Assembly (NCBI GenBank): GCA_018303075.1
Contig: JAGVYW010000001.1
Location: 71,156 to 115,351, forward strand
Direction of reading: 5' to 3'
From: Candidatus Woesearchaeota archaeon
Lineage (GTDB): Archaea > Nanobdellota > Nanobdellia > Woesearchaeales > DSVV01
DNA: 44,196 nt
Translations under genes and position numbers: made by a program
The notes under the pieces: generated by a model
Seen by the model: the letters and a program-made list of their open reading frames with translations, nothing else
Databases searched by the model: none
Told to the model about the DNA's origin: nothing
In this document: in pieces, positions 32,427 through 40,703 of the stretch
How the letters are laid out: each line of letters begins with the position of its first letter
How positions within the stretch are numbered: position 1 is the first letter of the stretch

Positions 32427-34349
32427 TTACTCATTCACTTTTCCTAACAATCCTTTATCTTCATCAATATACAATCTATGCCATAGCTCTAATGTCAGTA
32501 GGCACCAAATCTCTTGTTTCCTGTTTTTTATACCTAAAGTATTTTGATTTAAAATCTTTTTAATATAATTGCGATTAAAGTATCCACGATTTATTGTTCT
32601 ATCATCAAGTAAAATCTTGTAGATATAATTCTTTAACTTACCTTTGAACCATTTGTCCAATGGAACAGGAAAGCCTTGCTTTTTGTGGTCTAAAACTTTT
32701 CTCGGCAGTTCTTTTTCCATTGCTTTTCTGATTATATATTTTGGAGTCATATCTCTCATCTTGAATTTTATTGGAATACCTGCTGCAAATTCTACGATTG
32801 TGTGATCTAATATAGGTACTCTGCCCTCTAAAGAATTTGCCATATCCATCTTATCTTCTAATAATAAAAGCATAGGAAGATATGTTTTGACGTCTAAATA
32901 CATGAACAAGTCAAATTTGTTCTTTGCAGTTGATTTCTTTGTTAGAAAATCAATGTATTCATAACAGTTGTAATTTTCAGTTTGTTCTGAGAATTCTTTT
33001 TTGAAGAGTTCTTTCTTTTCTTTTGTGTTGAAAAAACTGATTTTTGCTGTTCTTTGCATGCCTTCATTCCATAAAGTATAACCATAATAGCCCAAAAATC
33101 GCTTGAAGCCAACAATGTTAATTGCTTTGAAAATATGTTTTATTATTCTGAATGGAGATGCTTTTAATAAGAAAAAATCTTTAATCTCTTTGTTGATGTA
33201 CAATGGCATATTGTATGGATAACCACATAATATTTCATCTCCGCCATGACCTGTGAGAACAACTTTAATTGTTTCAGCAGCTTCTTTTGCGACAAAATAA
33301 ATTGGGAATGCTCCGCTTGGTGTTCGTGGTTCATCTAAGTGCCAGACGATTTTCATGAGTGTGTTTTCTAAGTCATCTTCTCTTGGGAATATCTCATGAT
33401 AAATTGTATTGTTTTTCTCAGCAACTGCTTTGGCAAACTCACGTTCATCAAATCTGCCTCCTTCTTGTTTGAATGCTCCTGTAAATGTGTTTAATTTTTC
33501 ATTGTTTCTTGCTTTCCATCGTGCAGCTAATGTTGTGATAGTGCTTGAATCAATGCCTCCAGAAAGATAGCAGCCAAGTGGAACATCACTCATCAACTGC
33601 ATATTTACAGATCTGTCCAATAATTGTCTGAATTCATCGATATATTCTTTTTCGGTTTTGTTTCTGCTGTAATTAAATTGAAGATCCCAATATTCTCTGA
33701 TCAAAACAGTGTTGTTCTCAACTATGATATAATGTCCTGGAAGCAGAAGCTTAATATTTTCAATGAATGTTTTGTCTCCGAATACGTTTTGGATTGTCAT
33801 ATAATCAACAATTGCTTTTTTGTTGACTATTCTTGGGATAGATTTGTCCTCTAATATTGATTTTAATTCACTTGAAAAAATAAACTTTTTCTCATCACAA
33901 TAATAATACAATGGTTTAATACCAAGTCTGTCTCTTGCTAGAAAAAGTTTATTTTTTATTTTATCCAAAATTGCGAAAGCGAACATTCCGTTTAAGAAAG
34001 ATAAACATTTCTCACCATATTCTTTGTAAGCATGGAGTACAACTTCTGTATCAGTTTTAGTGTAGAATTTGTGGCCTTTTTCTATCAGATCTTCTCTGAG
34101 ATGTTTGTAATTATATATTTCTCCATTAAATGTTATCCAATAATTGCTATCTTTTGTGTGCAGAATTGGCTGCTGCTGTTCTTTTGTATCTATGATTGTC
34201 AATCGTCGATAGCCTAAACCAATATTATTTGTTATATGTATTCCTTGATTATCATGGCCGCGATGCTGGATGATAGCTGTCATCTTTTCTAAGAGAGCTT
34301 TGTCTACTTTTTTCTTGTCGAAGTTGTAGATACCTGTAATACCGCACAT
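32427..34349 (-). CDS. asnB: Asparagine synthase (glutamine-hydrolysing)
   Basis: A 640-aa full-length protein. Cys2 in MCGITGIYNF is the glutaminase nucleophile once Met1 is removed, with RGHDNQG, NGEIYNY and the D-T-E-V-V-L block following. The synthetase domain carries the PPi loop LSGGIDSST near residue 270, GHGGDEILCGYP and RVPILDHT. Family members either make asparagine or amidate other carboxylates. In polysaccharide loci such genes are frequent and may amidate uronic acids, so the real substrate is open. It is a single gene with its own TATA box and precedes the minus-strand toroid and radical SAM genes only loosely. Confidence 0.93.
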   Translation of the reverse strand: MCGITGIYNFDKKKVDKALLEKMTAIIQHRGHDNQGIHITNNIGLGYRRLTIIDTKEQQQPILHTKDSNYWITFNGEIYNYKHLREDLIEKGHKFYTKTDTEVVLHAYKEYGEKCLSFLNGMFAFAILDKIKNKLFLARDRLGIKPLYYYCDEKKFIFSSELKSILEDKSIPRIVNKKAIVDYMTIQNVFGDKTFIENIKLLLPGHYIIVENNTVLIREYWDLQFNYSRNKTEKEYIDEFRQLLDRSVNMQLMSDVPLGCYLSGGIDSSTITTLAARWKARNNEKLNTFTGAFKQEGGRFDEREFAKAVAEKNNTIYHEIFPREDDLENTLMKIVWHLDEPRTPSGAFPIYFVAKEAAETIKVVLTGHGGDEILCGYPYNMPLYINKEIKDFFLLKASPFRIIKHIFKAINIVGFKRFLGYYGYTLWNEGMQRTAKISFFNTKEKKELFKKEFSEQTENYNCYEYIDFLTKKSTAKNKFDLFMYLDVKTYLPMLLLLEDKMDMANSLEGRVPILDHTIVEFAAGIPIKFKMRDMTPKYIIRKAMEKELPRKVLDHKKQGFPVPLDKWFKGKLKNYIYKILLDDRTINRGYFNRNYIKKILNQNTLGIKNRKQEIWCLLTLELWHRLYIDEDKGLLGKVNE

Positions 34350-34371
34350 AATTATTTAGAATGAAGATGGG

Positions 34372-34379
34372 TTTATATT
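34372..34379 (-). promoter_or_regulatory. TATA-like box for asnB
   Basis: AATATAAA on the minus strand about 26 nt upstream of the asnB ATG at 34349. It overlaps the intergenic side of the preceding gene's end. Confidence 0.45.
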
Positions 34380-34414
34380 CTTTGTGAAGGCTAGTTGAAT
34401 CTCTAAACAATTCT

Positions 34415-35626
34415 TCAATAACAACTTGCAATCGCAACATACATCCATGCCTGATTCCAGCGAAAAAAGACTGAATTGTTCACTTTTCCATTCTCAAAGT
34501 ATTTGTAATAGAATTCATCTTTTCCATTGCTCATCTTCTCTATTGCAAACTGCAGAATGTTTTGCGCGAATTCTTTTTCTCCGGCAATCTGCATTGTGAT
34601 AATTGCCTGCGCTACGTCGTGACAATCGATAGGATATGTTTTTTCTGGCGACCATTTTGGAAGATAGCCGTCGAATAAATTTTTCTTATAAAAAGCAAGA
34701 CCTCGTTGAATTGCATCTTTGATAATATCTTTCTGTAGATTGTTTGATTTGCATTTTGTTAATATTTCATGAGCAATAGTTAATGCTTCTAAGATATAGC
34801 CAGTATGCCGATTGTCGACTTTATTTTCTTTAGTAGGCTCAGCATCAACAATGTATTTCCAGCTGCCGTCTTTCTCTTGGTGGTTTAAAGTAAACAAAAC
34901 TGCTTTTTTTCCAATATCTAACAATTCTTTATTTTTGAAATATGTTCCATATCGTAATAGAAAAGCAGCTGCTATTGCATTGCCAGAGATTGCTTTGTGC
35001 TTGTCAATATGAGAATAATAAAAGCAGATGCCATCTTTGCCTTCATAATATTTATTATCTAACAAAAGAAACTCAATTGCGCTTTTTATTATTATTCTAA
35101 TCTCTTTTTGTATCTTGATTGTTTCTTTTGTTTTTTTTTCATTATCCTGAATAATATAATAATCAAGCAATCCATGCAGAATTGGAGAAGTTACACAGGT
35201 TAAAGCAGTATTTGCCGGATACCTTGGAGACTGCCCCCAGCTAAAAGGCCAGCCCCAGCAAAAGTTTTGAAAATCGTGGCTTTTTGTTTGCTTTAATAAA
35301 AGAATAAGCGAGTTGTTTTCTTTGAGAATCTCAGCTTTTATTTGTTTGTCGCTTATTTTTTTATATAGCAGACAATTGCCTGCGATGATCAAGCCAAACG
35401 CTTTTGGATAGTAAATCTTTGGCAGACTTGAGAAAGCTTTGTTTGGAATCAACACGTGAAATGGCTTTAAGGTCTTTCTAATAACTGAGAGAAATGGAAT
35501 GTTTCTGCTAAATAGTTTCTCATCTAATTGAAACGGATCAATTCCCTTGTATTCATTAGTCTTGAACCATCGGCGGAGATTAAGTGCTATTGTGTAAAGT
35601 TCGTCTTTTGAATATTGATGCTCCAT
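34415..35626 (-). CDS. Predicted alpha/alpha-toroid protein of polysaccharide loci
   Basis: 403 aa, no membrane helix or signal peptide. Repeated helix pairs recur with spacing of about 60 residues. Conserved-looking blocks are WGWPFSWGQSPRYPANT near 129-145, FYYSHIDKHKAISGNA near 214-229, QEKDGSWKYI near 265-274 and DNRHTGYILEAL near 286-297. This layout resembles uncharacterised toroid-fold proteins (six-hairpin or terpene-cyclase-like) found in surface polysaccharide loci. The function is not established. A sugar-modifying or polysaccharide-binding role is possible. It lies upstream of asnB on the same strand with 65 nt between them and has its own TATA box. Confidence 0.7.
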   Translation of the reverse strand: MEHQYSKDELYTIALNLRRWFKTNEYKGIDPFQLDEKLFSRNIPFLSVIRKTLKPFHVLIPNKAFSSLPKIYYPKAFGLIIAGNCLLYKKISDKQIKAEILKENNSLILLLKQTKSHDFQNFCWGWPFSWGQSPRYPANTALTCVTSPILHGLLDYYIIQDNEKKTKETIKIQKEIRIIIKSAIEFLLLDNKYYEGKDGICFYYSHIDKHKAISGNAIAAAFLLRYGTYFKNKELLDIGKKAVLFTLNHQEKDGSWKYIVDAEPTKENKVDNRHTGYILEALTIAHEILTKCKSNNLQKDIIKDAIQRGLAFYKKNLFDGYLPKWSPEKTYPIDCHDVAQAIITMQIAGEKEFAQNILQFAIEKMSNGKDEFYYKYFENGKVNNSVFFRWNQAWMYVAIASCY

Positions 35627-35649
35627 TGAATTTAATAAAATATTAGAAG

Positions 35650-35657
35650 TATAAAAG
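35650..35657 (-). promoter_or_regulatory. TATA box for the toroid gene
   Basis: CTTTTATA on the minus strand about 27 nt upstream of the ATG at 35626. Confidence 0.4.
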
Positions 35658-35706
35658 AGTTGTGAAAATAAGATGATACTGAGAACTCATCAATCAGCTA
35701 TAATCT

Positions 35707-37158
35707 CTATCTAACCAATTCCTTCAATAATTTCTTTGTCATTAATGGATAATCGCGCAAACGTGTTTGTTTTAGTTTTGCTGCAATTAATTTAATGTTG
35801 CCAGAAGATAATATCTTTTTTATGTAAACCCCATAAATCTGTTCTAAGCCTTCAACTGCTGCTTTTTCTGTTTCTTCAGGTAATTTTATTATTATTTTTG
35901 GTTTTAATTTTGCTAATGTTACATACTGCGACCAATCTTTTGTTTTCAGCAGACCTTCTTTGTCACACATGCGGTATAATTCTGTGCCAGGATATGGCTG
36001 GACAACAGTTATGCAGGATTCTTCTTTAATCAGAGAGCGTGCTAAATCGACTGTTTTTTGGATTGACTCTTTTGTCTCAAATGGAAATCCTATCAAAAAA
36101 TTAACCCTTGGATTGATGCCTACTTTTTTTGTTAACTCTACTTTTTCTATCCCTTGTTTTACAGTAGTTGCTTTTTTCAGCCTCTTGAGGATTTCATCGT
36201 CTCCTGATTCAATGCCGTAATCAACCCATCTGCAGCCAGCATCATACATTTTTTTCAATAATTCTTCATCTACAATATTAATTCTAGCGTAACATCCCCA
36301 GGTAATATCTAACTTAGCATCAATAAAGCCCTGGCAAAGTTTCATTACAGCATCTTTGCTGATAGTCAATGTTGGGTCCATTATCCCAAAGTTCTTTACT
36401 CCATATTTTTCTTGGAGCATTTTAATTTCTTTGATCATATTTTCTGGGCTTCTTGTACGATGCTTATAACCATATAAAACATGAGGTGAACAAAAAATAC
36501 ATTGAAATGGGCAGCCTCTTCCAAAAATAATCTGGCCTTCAGGAGGAGAAATTGGCCTGGATTGATATTTCTTCATAGGTAATAATTCTCTGTCTGGAAT
36601 TGGAAGAATGTCTAAGTTTTGTATCATTTGTCTTGGAATTGTTTTAAAAAATTTTCCTTCTTTTCTGAATGCTAAACCTTGTATATTTTGGAGTTGTTCA
36701 TCATCTGCGTTAAATCCTTTATATGAAATCAAATCTTTTTGTGCAAATTCTAATAATGTTAATTCAGGCTCTGCCATGATAACAAAATCTAAACCTTTAA
36801 TCTCCTGCAATGTTTGCTCTGGCAAAGCAGCTGCATGAAAACCATAGGCAAATGTTGGGATGTTCAGCTGCTGCTTAACTGCATTAATTGCATCTCTTAC
36901 ATCATTCATCATTGCTGTAGCAGATGTGAACATGTCTAATGATGTTGTAAAACCAGCGATGCTAACTTTCTCATTCTTGAGTCTTTCAATAACATCATTT
37001 ATTGTGAGATCTTCAATGACCGCATCAATAAGAATAACTTCTATCTTGTTTTCTTTCAGATAAGTTCCAAGATATGCCATATCTAATGGATAATATTCTC
37101 TGATGTAATGTTTTATCTGCGCATCCTTGATTGGTGCTTTGATGATTGCTATCTTCAT
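35707..37158 (-). CDS. B12-binding radical SAM protein
   Basis: 483 aa from the ATG at 37158. A GTG at 37170 is in frame but forms part of GGAGTG, a good ribosome-binding site for the ATG. The N-terminal part (1 to about 160) is a cobalamin-binding-type domain, but no clear DxHxxG is seen. The radical SAM core follows with CPFQCIFC (C216, C220, C223) after IIFGRG, then the GIESGDDEIL and IGFPFETKES blocks. Relatives catalyse methylation or rearrangements at unactivated carbon, for example in lipids, phosphonates and sugars. In this locus a sugar or lipid-carrier modification is a guess. It is followed by the GT4-DegT-oxidoreductase set on the same strand. Confidence 0.88.
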   Translation of the reverse strand: MKIAIIKAPIKDAQIKHYIREYYPLDMAYLGTYLKENKIEVILIDAVIEDLTINDVIERLKNEKVSIAGFTTSLDMFTSATAMMNDVRDAINAVKQQLNIPTFAYGFHAAALPEQTLQEIKGLDFVIMAEPELTLLEFAQKDLISYKGFNADDEQLQNIQGLAFRKEGKFFKTIPRQMIQNLDILPIPDRELLPMKKYQSRPISPPEGQIIFGRGCPFQCIFCSPHVLYGYKHRTRSPENMIKEIKMLQEKYGVKNFGIMDPTLTISKDAVMKLCQGFIDAKLDITWGCYARINIVDEELLKKMYDAGCRWVDYGIESGDDEILKRLKKATTVKQGIEKVELTKKVGINPRVNFLIGFPFETKESIQKTVDLARSLIKEESCITVVQPYPGTELYRMCDKEGLLKTKDWSQYVTLAKLKPKIIIKLPEETEKAAVEGLEQIYGVYIKKILSSGNIKLIAAKLKQTRLRDYPLMTKKLLKELVR

Positions 37159-37192
37159 AAAAAACTTCACTCCGTTCGTTTTTTATTAGTTA

Positions 37193-38395
37193 TTAACTAA
37201 TTATTGTTTCATACGCTTGTGATAGATTATCAACTTGTTTTTCCCAATTATACTTTTCTTCAACAATTTTTCTGCCGTTTTTTCCCATTAATTTCGTTAA
37301 TTCTGAATTTCTTATAAAGTTATCTATTTTCTCTGCAATATCTTTTGGACTGCTTGGATCGACTACAAAACCGCAGTTTCCTTCTTTGACAACTTTCTCC
37401 ATTTCTGGAAGATTGCTGACAAGCAATGGAATATTTCCTGCAAGATATTCAAATATTTTGTTTGGATTTCCGAATTTGTTGTTGAAAGACGGCAGAAGCA
37501 AGTTAACACCAATGTCACTTGCAAGAATATAATTTGGAATGTCATCATAAGGAACATGGCCAAGAATATATACATCATCTGCATTGCTTTGTTTTGCTAT
37601 TTGCCTTAATTCCTCAATGTATGGTCCTTCGCCGACGATAAGAATGATGCAATCAGTTTTCATGTATTTTTTTGCTTCAATCAAATATTGCAAACCACGA
37701 ATCTTTTTTACAATCCCTTCGTAGAGTACAATTGGTTTATCTTGTCTGCTATTCTGTCTTTCTTTTTTTACTTTTCTTATATTGTGTTTCTCTAACAATT
37801 CTTCTGCTTTTTTTTTGTCAGCCAATGCATCAAACCATGCAAGATCAATGCAATTAGAGACAATGAAGATTGGTTTTTTGTATTTCTTTAGCTGCTCAGC
37901 AATTGCATCATTTGTTGTGACAATTGCAGTTACTGGCATGGTTAGAAGTCTTTCTGCAATGGTGCCGAAGTAATACATAAGTTTTGATGAATCTCTTAAA
38001 ACACTAGGGTAATGTTCATGTGAATCATAAATCAATGGCGTCCATCTGAAAAGCTTGATTGCTGCAGCAATATGGAGCGTGTTTAAATCATGCGCATGTA
38101 AAATGTCAAATTTCTTTTTTATTCCTTGAAAAATTGCATTGCAGGTGTAAAAAAATATGTAAAGGGATAAGAAAAAAATCTGTAACAGCTTAGGCATTTG
38201 ATCATAATTATTTGGAAGTTGCGGACCAAGGTGTTTAACTGAGAATTCTTTGTAATCTTCTTTTGCATAATTTCCTTTGTATTTCCATGCATGGATTGTT
38301 ACTGAATAGCCGCGTTTGCCTAAGCTTTTTGCTTCTTTTAACACTCTTGGATCTGGGTTAAAATCTTTCAAAAGCAGCATAAGGATTGATTTCAT
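37193..38395 (-). CDS. GT4-family glycosyltransferase
   Basis: A 400-aa GT-B enzyme. The N-terminus has NPDPRVLKEAKSLGKRGYSVTIHAW and later ILHAHDLNTLHIA. The donor domain has VLYEGIVKKIRGLQYLIEA, ILIVGEGPYIEELR and FEYLAGNIPLLVSNLPEM, with a C-terminal GRKIVEEKYNWEKQ. It probably adds a sugar to the lipid-linked glycan. It overlaps the upstream DegT gene by 4 nt (ATGA), so both are surely translated from one message. The DegT and oxidoreductase partners suggest the transferred sugar is an amino sugar. Confidence 0.92.
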   Translation of the reverse strand: MKSILMLLLKDFNPDPRVLKEAKSLGKRGYSVTIHAWKYKGNYAKEDYKEFSVKHLGPQLPNNYDQMPKLLQIFFLSLYIFFYTCNAIFQGIKKKFDILHAHDLNTLHIAAAIKLFRWTPLIYDSHEHYPSVLRDSSKLMYYFGTIAERLLTMPVTAIVTTNDAIAEQLKKYKKPIFIVSNCIDLAWFDALADKKKAEELLEKHNIRKVKKERQNSRQDKPIVLYEGIVKKIRGLQYLIEAKKYMKTDCIILIVGEGPYIEELRQIAKQSNADDVYILGHVPYDDIPNYILASDIGVNLLLPSFNNKFGNPNKIFEYLAGNIPLLVSNLPEMEKVVKEGNCGFVVDPSSPKDIAEKIDNFIRNSELTKLMGKNGRKIVEEKYNWEKQVDNLSQAYETIIS

Positions 38396-39492
38396 AAAAA
38401 TTTCTCACAAACATAATGAATCTGCTCTTCTGTCATCTCTGGATACATAGGCAATGAAAGAATCTGTTTTGCATATTGCTCTGATATTGGAAATGTGCCT
38501 TCTGGAATGTTTAAATGCTTGTATGCTCTTTGCTGGTGCAATGGGATAGGATAATGAATCTGTGTTGCTATTCCTTGTTTCTTTAGAATTTCCATTATTT
38601 CTTCTCTATTCTTGTTTAAAATGCGGATAACATAGAGGTGATAAATATGTTTGTTAAAAGAAGATTCAATTGGTGTTACAATCCCTTTAACATCTGCTAA
38701 TAATTTGTTGTATAAAGCAGCATTTTTTCTTCTCATGCTGTTCCAACTATCAAGATATTTTAATTTAATACTCAAAATTGCTGTTTGGAGAGCGTCAATT
38801 CTTTCATTATATCCTTCCAATGAATGCTCATATTTTTCGCCAGGCAACCGTCCATGATTTCTATATGCATTTACTAGTTCTGCAATTTTTTCATTGTTTG
38901 TTACAACTGCTCCAGCGTCACCATAAGCGCCAAGGTTTTTTCCTGGATAAAATGAGAAGCAGGCAATATCTGCAATTGGAACTCTTTTTCCGTGATGTTC
39001 AGCACCATGTGCTTGTGCTGCATCCTCAATGATAAGGAGATGATGTTTATCAGCGATTTCTTTCAATGCTTTGATATTAGCACATTGTCCATATAAATGT
39101 ACTGGAAGAATTGCTTTTGTTTTTGATGTTATTGCTTTTTCTACTTCTGTTGGATTTATAGTGTAGGTTTCAGGATCACAATCGACAAGCTTTATCTTTG
39201 CACCAGTCTGCGAAATTGCTTCTGTTGTTGCAATGAATGTGTTTGCTGCAGTGATAACTTCATCACCTTGTCTTATACCTGCTGCTTTTAATGCTAAGTA
39301 CAATGCAGATGTGCCTGAGCTTACACCAGAGCAGAATCTTGCTCCACAAAATTGTGCAAATTCTTTTTCAAAGCTTGCTACATTCTGTCCCATGATGAAA
39401 TCTGTATTGCTGACTACTTCGCTTATTTTTGCATCAATTTCTTGTTTTATCTGATTATATTGTGCTTTTAAGTCAACAAATGGAATATTCAT
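38392..39492 (-). CDS. DegT/DnrJ/EryC1 aminotransferase, WlbE-like
   Basis: 366 aa from the ATG at 39492. This start is chosen because GGAGGAA lies 6 nt before it. An upstream ATG at 39507 overlaps that ribosome-binding site. Motifs are MGQNVASFEKEFAQF, SGTSALYLALKAAGIRQGDEV, LIIEDAAQAHGAEHHG, and K185 in FSFYPGKNLGAYGD as Schiff-base lysine. All key residues are intact. The similarity and the adjacent Gfo/Idh gene match the WlbA/WlbE pair, which oxidises and then aminates C3 of a UDP-N-acetylglucosaminuronate sugar. A C4 aminotransferase role cannot be ruled out. Confidence 0.88.
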   Translation of the reverse strand: MNIPFVDLKAQYNQIKQEIDAKISEVVSNTDFIMGQNVASFEKEFAQFCGARFCSGVSSGTSALYLALKAAGIRQGDEVITAANTFIATTEAISQTGAKIKLVDCDPETYTINPTEVEKAITSKTKAILPVHLYGQCANIKALKEIADKHHLLIIEDAAQAHGAEHHGKRVPIADIACFSFYPGKNLGAYGDAGAVVTNNEKIAELVNAYRNHGRLPGEKYEHSLEGYNERIDALQTAILSIKLKYLDSWNSMRRKNAALYNKLLADVKGIVTPIESSFNKHIYHLYVIRILNKNREEIMEILKKQGIATQIHYPIPLHQQRAYKHLNIPEGTFPISEQYAKQILSLPMYPEMTEEQIHYVCEKFL

Positions 39493-39507
39493 AAAAAATT
39501 CCTCCAT

Positions 39508-40506
39508 TTATCTCAACTCAAGATCTGTCCTTATTTTTGCAGATTCAATCGCTAATTCACAAATTTTGGTAGTATAATATTCTTCTTCTCCAATGTTTAT
39601 TATCTTTTTAATCTCTTCTTTGATATCTTGGTTCTGCTCTTTATAATTCTGGGCACAATCAATAAAATGAGTAAGCTGCGCTTTTAATGGCTCGTTTTTT
39701 CTGATTTCTATATTTTTTTCTTTTTCAGCCAATACCAGCTTTTCAGTAATCTCCAAAGGATATCTTATCATGATCTGCTCGAGAAAATCAATGTATACTT
39801 TTTCTTTTGCAGCAATCACCCACATATCTCTTTTCTTTAAAGGATGGCAGCAGCTTACTTCTAAGTCAGCATAAAAATTTCCGTAATCTAACAAAATATT
39901 TGCGCAGTCTTCATGTATATTATTCAAATAAGTTGTTTTTTTGCAATAGACTCGCTTTGGCCGTTCTTCTAATGTAAAGTTTAGAATGTCAATTAAGTGG
40001 ATACCTAGATTAAAGATGACACCAGAATCTTTTCGAGGCGGTTTGCTTGAGTGCGTGTATCGTGCAGTGATGTATTGTATTTTTCCAGTCTCTCCTGATT
40101 TAAGCAGTCTTTTTAATTCAATCACTGCTGGATTAAATCTAAATAAATAGCCAACAGAAAGCACAAGCTTTTTTTCCTTTGCGATCTGAACGAGTTCTTT
40201 TGCCTGCTTTGAATCTAATGTAATTGGTTTTTCTACAAGTACATGTTTGTTGCTGTTCAAACACTCTTTTACAATGCTATAATGCATGTCAGTTGGAACA
40301 ACAACAGAAACAGCATCTACCTCTGCGAGCATGTCTTTATAGTTCTTGAAGTATTTTATCTTATGTTCGTCAGCAATACTTTTCTTGTTCTCATCAAGAT
40401 CAGCTAATCCAACTAATTCGCATAGTTTTTCTCTTTCTAATTGTTTGTAAATCCTTAGGTGATTAATTCCCCATTTTCCAGTACCAATAACTCCAATTTT
40501 GATCAT
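39508..40506 (-). CDS. Gfo/Idh/MocA-family oxidoreductase, WlbA-like
   Basis: A 332-aa NAD(P)-dependent sugar dehydrogenase. The Rossmann motif IGVIGTGKWGINHL lies at 4-17, and the catalytic EKP motif (92-94) is in VLVEKPITLDSK. A second lobe includes GYLFRFNPAVIELKRLL and the block GVIFNLGIHLIDIL. It is the first gene of the minus-strand set, with the DegT start 16 nt beyond its stop. Together they are likely to convert a UDP-sugar to a 3-keto and then a 3-amino sugar. The UDP-GlcNAc 6-dehydrogenase and N-acetyltransferase of the full pathway are not in this window. Confidence 0.9.
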   Translation of the reverse strand: MIKIGVIGTGKWGINHLRIYKQLEREKLCELVGLADLDENKKSIADEHKIKYFKNYKDMLAEVDAVSVVVPTDMHYSIVKECLNSNKHVLVEKPITLDSKQAKELVQIAKEKKLVLSVGYLFRFNPAVIELKRLLKSGETGKIQYITARYTHSSKPPRKDSGVIFNLGIHLIDILNFTLEERPKRVYCKKTTYLNNIHEDCANILLDYGNFYADLEVSCCHPLKKRDMWVIAAKEKVYIDFLEQIMIRYPLEITEKLVLAEKEKNIEIRKNEPLKAQLTHFIDCAQNYKEQNQDIKEEIKKIINIGEEEYYTTKICELAIESAKIRTDLELR

Positions 40507-40527
40507 GAAGAAGGAGAGTTCAGGTCG

Positions 40528-40536
40528 ATTTAAATA
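40528..40536 (-). promoter_or_regulatory. TATA box for the oxidoreductase-DegT-GT4 set
   Basis: ATTTAAAT-type box on the minus strand about 26 nt upstream of the ATG at 40506. Confidence 0.45.
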
Positions 40537-40675
40537 ATTATTCCTTTTTCTTCCATTGAATATACAAACGTAATGAACATTTTATTGTCATTAAATAAAA
40601 AAGGTAAAATTAAAAAAAAGCAATCACTTTTTAAATAACTCTTTATTCTCTCTATTAAATAATTTACAATATTAA

Positions 40676-40683
40676 TTTTATAA
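40676..40683 (+). promoter_or_regulatory. TATA box for the GT-C gene at 40704
   Basis: TTTTATAA about 24 nt before the ATG at 40704. A GGTGA just before the ATG may act as ribosome-binding site if the transcript starts earlier. The rest of the 197-bp gap to the divergent oxidoreductase gene is AT-rich with no evident gene. Confidence 0.45.
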
Positions 40684-40703
40684 TATTAATTAATGGTGAA
40701 CTT

